Assembly: GCA_002069025.1 (NCBI GenBank) | Contig: MWBK01000214.1 | Location: 1-7,094, forward strand | Length of the DNA: 7,094 nt | Reading direction: 5' to 3' | DNA from: Bacteroidetes bacterium ADurb.Bin302 | GTDB lineage: Bacteria; Bacteroidota; Bacteroidia; Bacteroidales; Paludibacteraceae | Part shown: one piece after another, positions 1-7,094 of the stretch | How positions within the stretch are numbered: position 1 is the first letter of the stretch | How the letters are laid out: every line of letters begins with the position of its first letter | Made by a program: the position numbers and the translations under genes | Notes under the pieces: generated by a model | What the model was told of the DNA's origin: nothing | Database searches by the model: none | What the model saw: the letters and a program-made list of their open reading frames with translations, nothing else

Positions 1-455
1 ATATATTTTTGAGGCGTGGAAATGATTCGATAGCTCTTATTGGTACTGAAAATATAGGAAATCCACCATTCCCTGTTATTGGAAATATAGATGAAGCATT
101 AAGCGGTACTGAAAATACCAAATGCAAAATCATGATGACGCACGATCCAAATATTTGGGATGATATTATTGTTGATAAGAGAAATGTTTTGCTTACACTT
201 TCAGGGCATTCGCACGCGCTACAAATGGGTTTTGACCATTTAGGTATTCATTGGTCACCGGCACAGTTTATTCATGAATATTGGGACGGACCTTACCAAA
301 AAAAGGATCAAATATTGTTTGTAAACAGAGGTATGGGATACGTAGGATATCCATTTAGAATCGGAATGAAGCCTGAAATTACTCTAATTATTTTACATCC
401 CTCGAAGAAACACGGAACAAGCTATAAATTGATTAAAAATCAACGTAAACCATAA
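1..455 (+). CDS. Calcineurin-like metallophosphoesterase, C-terminal part (5' end outside window)
   Basis: This is the C-terminal portion of a calcineurin-like metallophosphoesterase, a family of two-metal phosphodiesterases and phosphatases. The frame is open from base 3 to the left edge, so the gene starts outside the window; the TTG at 9 is not a convincing start. Two metal-ligand motifs of the family are visible: MMTHDP (His codon at 141-143) and SGHSHALQ (GHSH codons at 204-215), a variant of the usual GHTHGxQ. The tail, with WSPAQF, FVNRGMGY, and PEITLIIL near the end, resembles the YkuE-like membrane-associated phosphoesterases common in Bacteroidetes. Members of that group often have N-terminal membrane helices, but that region is not present here, so location and substrate are unknown. 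The N-terminal metal-binding motifs (DxH, GDxxD, GNHD) also lie outside. The stop codon lies inside the left arm of a hairpin shared with the convergent dapA. Family confidence is high; specific function is not assignable. Confidence 0.85.
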   Translation, partial: IFLRRGNDSIALIGTENIGNPPFPVIGNIDEALSGTENTKCKIMMTHDPNIWDDIIVDKRNVLLTLSGHSHALQMGFDHLGIHWSPAQFIHEYWDGPYQKKDQILFVNRGMGYVGYPFRIGMKPEITLIILHPSKKHGTSYKLIKNQRKP

Positions 456-483
456 GATTCTTGTTATTCAACAAGAATCTTAT
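452..483. terminator. Bidirectional hairpin between convergent phosphoesterase gene and dapA
   Basis: A perfect 14-bp inverted repeat (arms 452-465 and 470-483, arm ATAAGATTCTTGTT) encloses a 4-nt loop (ATTC). It includes the stop codon of the phosphoesterase gene (453-455) and begins 9 nt past the dapA stop. Its position between convergent genes suggests a shared terminator or 3'-end stabiliser. The arms are AT-rich and no clean run of T follows directly on either strand, so intrinsic termination is likely but not certain. Confidence 0.7.
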
Positions 484-492
484 GTGAGTTTA

Positions 493-1383
493 TTAGCATT
501 TTACATTTAGACCTTCTAAAACTTGTCGAATCTTTTCGTATGTAGTGATTCGTGTAGGTACCAAAGGTAAACGGAGTTTGTTTTCTATGAATCCCATTGC
601 ATTAAGCATGCTCTTAACACCGGCAGGATTACCATCAACAAACAACAAATCAAATAATTCGGTAAATTGATGGTGTATAGCACGAGCGTTGTCATAATCA
701 CCCATTAAAGCTAATCTAACCATACGACTAAACTCTTTAGGGAAAGCATTACCTATAACAGAAATAACACCTGATGCACCTTGAGTAATCAATGGAAAAG
801 CAATACCATCATCACCTGATATAACCAAAAAGTCTTTTGGTTTGTTTTTAATGATATCCTCTAATTGCGTCATATTTCCGGAAGCCTCTTTAATAGCAAT
901 GATATTATCAAAATCCTTAGCTAAACGCAAAGTGGTTTCTGCTGTCATATTCGTACCTGTACGACCCGGTACATTATATAAAATTATTGGCAATTTTGAC
1001 GCTTTTGAAATAGCTGCATAATGCTGATATATACCTTCTTGCGATGGTTTATTGTAATATGGTACTACTGATAATATTGCATCAATACCATGAAAATTAT
1101 CATTTTGAAGTTTATCAACTAAAGCTGCAGTATTATTCCCTCCTAAACCCATCACAACAGGTATCCTACCCGCAATTTTATCTATTGTCAATTTTACTAT
1201 GGCTGACTTCTCATTTTCTGTTAGAGTTGGAGTCTCGGCGGTTGTTCCAAGAATCACCATATAGTCAATGCCACTGGACAATTGATAATCAATTAACCGT
1301 CCTAATGCATCATAATCAACAGAATCATCTGTTTGAAATGGTGTTATCAAAGCAACACCCATACCTTTTAAATTAGTTGCCAT
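493..1383 (-). CDS. dapA: 4-hydroxy-tetrahydrodipicolinate synthase
   Basis: DapA condenses pyruvate with aspartate-4-semialdehyde to form 4-hydroxy-tetrahydrodipicolinate, the first committed step of the cytoplasmic lysine/diaminopimelate branch, so it feeds both lysine and peptidoglycan. The 296-residue length is normal for this single-domain TIM barrel. Visible active-site elements are the Schiff-base lysine K165 (in AIKEASGN, 163-170), Y136 and R141 in YNVPGRTG, the GTTAE motif at 46-50 carrying the threonine of the proton relay, and the tyrosine pair 109-110 in VVPYYNKPSQEG. GTTAE replaces the commoner GTTGE; I recall the same form in Bacteroides DapA, so it looks like a lineage trait rather than damage. 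The ATG at 1383 gives the expected N-terminus (LKGMGVALITPF). It lies 48 nt after the DUF6913-like gene and may be read both from the ligA side and from its own promoter. The N-acetylneuraminate lyase relatives are less likely given how closely the sequence matches DapA throughout. Confidence 0.96.
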   Translation of the reverse strand: MATNLKGMGVALITPFQTDDSVDYDALGRLIDYQLSSGIDYMVILGTTAETPTLTENEKSAIVKLTIDKIAGRIPVVMGLGGNNTAALVDKLQNDNFHGIDAILSVVPYYNKPSQEGIYQHYAAISKASKLPIILYNVPGRTGTNMTAETTLRLAKDFDNIIAIKEASGNMTQLEDIIKNKPKDFLVISGDDGIAFPLITQGASGVISVIGNAFPKEFSRMVRLALMGDYDNARAIHHQFTELFDLLFVDGNPAGVKSMLNAMGFIENKLRLPLVPTRITTYEKIRQVLEGLNVKC

Positions 1384-1410
1384 CGTATATTCCGTAGCTT
1401 GTTAGCGGGG

Positions 1411-1418
1411 CAAAGTTA
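1411..1418 (-). promoter_or_regulatory. Candidate Bacteroidetes -7 element upstream of dapA
   Basis: The minus strand reads TAACTTTG here, an exact match to the Bacteroidetes -7 consensus TAnnTTTG. It lies in the gap between the DUF6913-like gene and dapA, 27 nt before the dapA ATG, which is a plausible short leader. No convincing -33 TTG partner is seen at the expected distance. The motif is short, so chance occurrence in AT-rich DNA cannot be excluded. Confidence 0.45.
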
Positions 1419-1431
1419 GCTATTTTTTTAG

Positions 1432-4016
<2,585 letters not shown>

Positions 4017-4019
4017 TCA

Positions 4020-4027
4020 CAAAGATA
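4020..4027 (-). promoter_or_regulatory. Candidate Bacteroidetes -7 element for ligA
   Basis: The minus strand reads TATCTTTG, an exact TAnnTTTG match, 30 nt before the ligA ATG. It sits in the 134-nt divergent region between ligA and trmD. The nearest upstream TTG on this strand is 27 nt away, farther than the usual -33 spacing, so only the -7 half is supported. The ligA leader after it is AT-rich with no clear Shine-Dalgarno sequence. Confidence 0.5.
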
Positions 4028-4081
4028 AAAAAAGAAAAGAGATTCTAATAGATTCAATTCTAAGAAAACAATAAAAAAACG

Positions 4082-4089
4082 TACCTTTG
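4082..4089 (+). promoter_or_regulatory. Candidate Bacteroidetes -7 element for trmD
   Basis: The sequence TACCTTTG followed by C is an exact match to the TAnnTTTG consensus and is the best of the three such elements seen here. It lies 34 nt before the trmD ATG. No TTG is found near the expected -33 position; the upstream stretch is a purine/A-rich run. The leader from about 4095 to 4123 is AT-rich and lacks a Shine-Dalgarno sequence, as is usual in Bacteroidetes. Confidence 0.6.
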
Positions 4090-4123
4090 CATTAGTTATT
4101 GAATAAAATTTAATATAACATAT

Positions 4124-4801
4124 ATGCGTATTGACATAATATCAGTACTTCCTGAACTTATTGAAAGTAATTTTTCGTATTCAATACTAAAACGAGCTCA
4201 AAATAAGGGTTTAGCTGAAATATATCTGCATAATCTAAGAGATTATTCGACAGATATTAAACACCATAGGGTTGACGATTATCCTTTTGGAGGAGAAGCC
4301 GGTATGGTTATGCAAATAGAGCCTGTTGACAGAATAATCAGCAAACTTAAAAGTGAACGTGATTATGATGAAGTGATTTTTACATCACCTGATGGTGAAG
4401 TTTTTAATCAGCATATAGCAAATGACATGTCTCTTATGAACAACATAATTATTTTATGTGGTCATTATAAAGGCATAGATTACAGAATTCGTGAACATCT
4501 TATTACACGTGAAATATCAGTTGGAGATTATGTTTTAACAGGTGGCGAATTGGCAGCATCTATAATTGTTGATGCAGTTGTTAGAATAATACCCGGAGTG
4601 ATTTCTGATGAGCAATCAGCCCTATCCGATTGTTTCCAAGATGACTTACTTTCGGCTCCTGTTTACACACGTCCGGCAGATTATAAGGGCTGGAAAGTAC
4701 CTGATGTCTTATTGTCGGGAAATGATGCTAAAATTCAGGAGTGGCGTATGGATCAATCATTAGAAAGGACCAAAAGACTTCGTCCCGACTTGCTTAAATA
4801 A
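4124..4801 (+). CDS. trmD: tRNA (guanine-N1-)-methyltransferase TrmD
   Basis: TrmD uses S-adenosylmethionine to make m1G37 next to the anticodon of tRNAs such as those for Leu, Pro and Arg, preventing +1 frameshifting; it acts in the cytoplasm as a dimer. The 225 residues carry the SPOUT signatures: N-terminal [11 protein letters not shown], the [17 protein letters not shown] segment (47-63), LCGHYKGID (111-119), and the trefoil-knot cofactor loop [14 protein letters not shown] (131-144). R154 and D169, the catalytic residues by Haemophilus influenzae numbering, are both present, in VVRIIPG and SDCF. The C-terminal domain contains APVYTRP (178-184) and ends in the [10 protein letters not shown] segment typical of the family. 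The slightly short C-terminus is still within family range. The gene stands alone between a divergent promoter region and a strong terminator, rather than in the rpsP-rimM-trmD-rplS cluster known from many other bacteria. Confidence 0.97.
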   Translation: MRIDIISVLPELIESNFSYSILKRAQNKGLAEIYLHNLRDYSTDIKHHRVDDYPFGGEAGMVMQIEPVDRIISKLKSERDYDEVIFTSPDGEVFNQHIANDMSLMNNIIILCGHYKGIDYRIREHLITREISVGDYVLTGGELAASIIVDAVVRIIPGVISDEQSALSDCFQDDLLSAPVYTRPADYKGWKVPDVLLSGNDAKIQEWRMDQSLERTKRLRPDLLK

Positions 4802-4819
4802 TTTGCTTCAATACTATAA

Positions 4820-4852
4820 AAAACGTTCCACATTTTTGATGTGGAACGTTTT
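4820..4852. terminator. Bidirectional intrinsic terminator between trmD and the DUF3078 gene
   Basis: A perfect 14-bp stem (arms 4820-4833 and 4839-4852, arm AAAACGTTCCACAT) with a 5-nt loop (TTTTG) lies between the convergent stops at 4801 and 4877. On the plus strand the stem ends in TTTT and is followed by CTGTTTTT; on the minus strand it ends in a T run as well. This is a textbook bidirectional rho-independent terminator serving trmD and the pyrK-pyrD-DUF3078 cluster. Confidence 0.9.
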
Positions 4853-4876
4853 CTGTTTTTAAAGCTATATACTAAA

Positions 4877-6073
4877 TTAATAGTTCTTGAATGTATATGC
4901 TATACCTAAGCTAACAAATTCTTTTAATTGCAATTTTGCATCATCCCATCCTTCCAGTGTTGTTGAATCGTAACGAGGATGAATTGATACGCGTGCTGTC
5001 AAAATCTTATATAATATAAAATTTGCTGTTATTTCCCAATCAACCTCCAATCCAGGAATATTGTTTTTACTTCCCAAACCTAAATAATTGGTATATAAAG
5101 ACAATTTACTCTCTAAACTAATACTCTTATTAAACTGTTGACTATAATTGCACTGAACCAAAGCACCGGCATCGTTCATTGTTTGTGTGTTAATCCCTAT
5201 ACCAACCTCTTTTGAAATACTGGTTTCGTCGGGTGTACCAATATTAAAATGTGTCATATTATTAACATAAACCATTTTATATGCTATAGGTGAGATAAAT
5301 AATGACACTTTTGCATCCGATGTTTTACTACTCCATTTATAGTCCATACCTAATGATAAGTAAAAGCGTATAGGTGATGCCAAAGAACTAGTCATGTAGT
5401 TTTTGTCTATTGGATAAGTATCAAAAAGTGTTGTCGATAATTCTGCTTGCGCTGTGTAATACCATGTACCGAATGCTTTATATCCTAATTTAGAAGTTAA
5501 TTTAGAAATATCATCTGTCATGTGTAACTGGCGTCCTGCTTTATCGTCTGCAAAGGTTGTAGATAATCCATATTTTAATTCTAAAGAATTTTCCCATGTC
5601 AATTTATTGTAGTCATAGTTGATCCAGCCCTTTAAATCTGCCAAAAGAGCTAAATTACTATTACCTCCTGAATACCATGCTGAACTCCAACTAGTGTTAG
5701 AAGAAACAAAATTTTGTGTTGCTTGCAATGCTAAATCGGTTCCCATTTTCCATTTCTTTATAGGTGCAGGAGCCGGTTCCGGTGCAGGAGCGGGCTTTTC
5801 AATAGGCAAAAACGAGAAACTACCATCAGCAGTTTTCGTTAACACTACTCCGGCATTATCTGCATCCAACTGATCTAATATCTTATCAGATATTGCATTT
5901 AATGATTGTTTCATACTATCGCGGCGTGACATTTTTGTAGATTCTTCCTGAACAAAAACCGCTTGATTAGATGATGCAGCTGTAGCTACATCTGTCACAA
6001 TTTTGTTGTCTTGTGCACTTGCAAAGCCAACTGATAAAGCTAAAAGCGAAATTAAAATAATAGTTTTTTTCAC
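4877..6073 (-). CDS. DUF3078 family exported protein, probable outer-membrane beta-barrel
   Basis: This is a 398-residue member of the Bacteroidetes DUF3078 family, whose function is unknown. It begins with a clear signal peptide ([17 protein letters not shown] then ASA, cleavage likely after A20). Residues 21-92 form a polar, probably helical or flexible region; a [12 protein letters not shown] linker (93-104) follows, then the DUF3078 body. Family features seen by eye are the [10 protein letters not shown] segment (131-140), [10 protein letters not shown] (161-170), [15 protein letters not shown] (186-200), [11 protein letters not shown] (204-214), [14 protein letters not shown] (233-246) and a long run of alternating polar/hydrophobic strands. 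The chain ends in YTFKNY, an aromatic C-terminus fitting an outer-membrane barrel. The start is GTG (6073-6071) overlapping the pyrD TGA by 4 nt; it is preferred because it gives an intact signal peptide. Co-expression with pyrD is likely, but a metabolic link is unproven. Family confidence is high; the barrel is inferred. Confidence 0.88.
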   Translation of the reverse strand: MKKTIILISLLALSVGFASAQDNKIVTDVATAASSNQAVFVQEESTKMSRRDSMKQSLNAISDKILDQLDADNAGVVLTKTADGSFSFLPIEKPAPAPEPAPAPIKKWKMGTDLALQATQNFVSSNTSWSSAWYSGGNSNLALLADLKGWINYDYNKLTWENSLELKYGLSTTFADDKAGRQLHMTDDISKLTSKLGYKAFGTWYYTAQAELSTTLFDTYPIDKNYMTSSLASPIRFYLSLGMDYKWSSKTSDAKVSLFISPIAYKMVYVNNMTHFNIGTPDETSISKEVGIGINTQTMNDAGALVQCNYSQQFNKSISLESKLSLYTNYLGLGSKNNIPGLEVDWEITANFILYKILTARVSIHPRYDSTTLEGWDDAKLQLKEFVSLGIAYTFKNY

Positions 6074-6981
6074 GTTTCTAATTTACCAATAATGTGAGTA
6101 ACTGATTTAAAATTATGTTTGTTTAAGTAAGATTCAATTCCTTCAGCAATTTGCACTGATATAGTGGGATCAATAAAGTTTGCTGTGCCTATTTCAACTG
6201 CCGAAGCACCTGCTAACATAAACTCGATAGCATCGTTCGCATTCATTATACCGCCTAAACCTATAATTGGTATGTTTACAACTTTAAACACCTGCCAAAC
6301 CATCCGTAAAGCTATTGGTTTTACACATGGACCGGATAAACCGCCTGTAATTGTAGATAAAACAGGCTTACGTGTCTCAGCATTAATAGCCATTCCCATG
6401 ATGGTATTAATGAGTGATACAGCATCTGCACCTGCGTCTTCTACCGACTTTGCAATAGAAGCAATATCGGTAACATTAGGTGATAATTTTACTATTAAAG
6501 TCTTGTTACACACCTTTCTAACAGCTGAGACAACAGAACTTGCAGATTCGCATGAGGTTCCAAATGCCATTCCTCCTTCTTTTACGTTAGGACATGATAT
6601 GTTTAATTCTATAGCAGGAATTTTATCTAAATCTGAAATCTTTTCTACTGTTTTTACATAGTCTTCTACTGATGCACCCGATACATTTATGATTACATTT
6701 GTATTATAATCTTTTATTTCAGGGTAAATATGCTCTATAAAATAGTCAATTCCTTTGTTCTGCAAACCTACTGCATTCAACATACCTGAAGGCGTCTCTG
6801 CAAGGCGCGGACAAGGGTTTCCTTCTCTTTTGAGAAGGGTTGTTCCTTTTACAATTATACCTCCTATTCGCGAGAAGTCAACAAAATCTTCAAACTCTGT
6901 TCCGTAGCCGAATGTTCCTGAAGCAGTAAGTACAGGATTTCGAAGGCTTAAATCTCCTATTTTTACATTTACTTCTGCCAT
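6070..6981 (-). CDS. pyrD: Dihydroorotate dehydrogenase class 1B, catalytic subunit
   Basis: PyrD (PyrDB) oxidises dihydroorotate to orotate, the fourth step of de novo pyrimidine synthesis, with FMN in a TIM barrel. In class 1B the electrons pass to NAD+ through the PyrK subunit. The 303-residue length fits class 1B, and there is no N-terminal membrane extension as in class 2. Visible motifs are [13 protein letters not shown] (15-27), the FMN-contacting lysine in IIVKGTT (K45), [10 protein letters not shown] (68-77), the catalytic cysteine C130 in [10 protein letters not shown] (a serine in class 2 enzymes), K165 in [10 protein letters not shown], and the phosphate-binding segments GGLSGP (213-218), [11 protein letters not shown] (241-251) and EIGTAN (263-268). 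The ATG at 6981 lies inside the end of pyrK (13-nt overlap), and the TGA overlaps the GTG of the DUF3078 gene, so the three genes are almost certainly one transcript. The promoter would be upstream, outside the window. Confidence 0.96.
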   Translation of the reverse strand: MAEVNVKIGDLSLRNPVLTASGTFGYGTEFEDFVDFSRIGGIIVKGTTLLKREGNPCPRLAETPSGMLNAVGLQNKGIDYFIEHIYPEIKDYNTNVIINVSGASVEDYVKTVEKISDLDKIPAIELNISCPNVKEGGMAFGTSCESASSVVSAVRKVCNKTLIVKLSPNVTDIASIAKSVEDAGADAVSLINTIMGMAINAETRKPVLSTITGGLSGPCVKPIALRMVWQVFKVVNIPIIGLGGIMNANDAIEFMLAGASAVEIGTANFIDPTISVQIAEGIESYLNKHNFKSVTHIIGKLET

Positions 6982-7094
6982 GTCAAATCTTTTATATTAA
7001 ATACCGGACCATCCGTACATACACATTTGTGCCCCTCATTAGTTTCTGTAATGCAGCATAAGCATGCACCTACTCCGCAAGCCATTTTAGTTTC
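6969..7094 (-). CDS. pyrK: Dihydroorotate dehydrogenase class 1B electron-transfer subunit PyrK, C-terminal fragment
   Basis: Only the last 41 codons are in the window; the rest lies beyond the right edge. The frame reads in from 7094 to a TAA at 6971-6969. It carries the PyrK [2Fe-2S] cluster site: [11 protein letters not shown], giving Cys-x4-Cys-x2-Cys, and a fourth cysteine 11 residues later in VCTDGPVF, the usual PyrK signature. The tail ends in NIKDLTWQK. PyrK is a FAD and [2Fe-2S] protein that moves electrons from PyrD to NAD+. Its end overlaps the pyrD start by 13 nt in another frame, indicating coupled translation of the two subunits. The FAD and NAD domains cannot be inspected here. 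Extra cysteines (the CLCC run and CVC) are present; which four bind the cluster is inferred from family spacing. Confidence 0.93.
   Translation of the reverse strand, partial: ETKMACGVGACLCCITETNEGHKCVCTDGPVFNIKDLTWQK

Noticed and set aside
9..11. TTG as the start codon of the phosphoesterase gene.
   Set aside because: The frame stays open to the window edge and the protein would lack the N-terminal metal-binding half of the family; the gene simply continues outside the window.
456..492. Search of the short intergenic gaps for tRNA, small RNA or riboswitch elements.
   Set aside because: The gaps (456-492, 1384-1431, 3990-4123, 4802-4876) hold only the hairpins and promoter-like boxes listed; no cloverleaf or conserved riboswitch core is seen.
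1044..1376. 110-codon plus-strand open frame antisense to dapA.
   Set aside because: Composition is low-complexity and it lies wholly over the conserved DapA frame; no independent support.
5619..5873. Plus-strand open frame antisense to the DUF3078 gene with a Gly-Ala-Ser repeat.
   Set aside because: The repeat is only the complement of the Pro-Ala linker codons; the frame has no promoter element or family match and lies wholly within a well-supported gene.
6164..6661. 165-codon plus-strand open frame antisense to pyrD.
   Set aside because: It is the mirror of a clear pyrD reading frame, with no recognisable domain or upstream signal.

Overview
This window looks like an ordinary housekeeping stretch of an AT-rich Bacteroidetes chromosome, most likely Bacteroidales or a close relative. 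The basis is the protein families (a DUF3078 outer-membrane-type protein and a DUF6913-like protein, both typical of Bacteroidetes), the DapA variant with GTTAE in place of GTTGE, the lack of clear Shine-Dalgarno sequences before the starts, and several TAnnTTTG elements, the Bacteroidetes sigma-factor -7 consensus, 27-34 nt upstream of starts. Genus cannot be decided from the sequence.

Layout, left to right. (1) The C-terminal half of a plus-strand calcineurin-like metallophosphoesterase runs in from the left edge and ends at 455. (2) A 14-bp perfect hairpin (452-483) separates it from a convergent minus-strand cluster read ligA (3989-1986), a DUF6913-like gene (1989-1432), dapA (1383-493). 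The first two overlap by 4 nt. dapA has its own candidate promoter element in the 48-nt gap before it. (3) A 134-nt divergent intergenic region (3990-4123) carries one -7-type element for ligA and one for trmD. (4) trmD (4124-4801, plus) stands alone and ends at a strong bidirectional terminator (4820-4852). (5) A second minus-strand cluster converges on that terminator: pyrK (only its last 41 codons are in the window, 7094-6969), pyrD (6981-6070) and a DUF3078 gene (6073-4877). pyrK and pyrD overlap by 13 nt, and pyrD and the DUF3078 gene by 4 nt.

Functionally, PyrD and PyrK form the class 1B dihydroorotate dehydrogenase of de novo pyrimidine synthesis. DapA makes the first committed intermediate of the lysine/diaminopimelate branch. 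LigA seals DNA nicks and TrmD methylates G37 of tRNAs. The DUF3078 protein is exported and probably an outer-membrane beta-barrel of unknown role; the DUF6913-like protein is of unknown role.

I see no mobile element, CRISPR array, tRNA, rRNA, riboswitch or defence system. All complete genes look intact. I did not find a new biological system. The points most worth a second look are the two uncharacterised proteins tied by 4-nt overlaps to essential enzymes (DUF3078 to pyrD, DUF6913-like to ligA).
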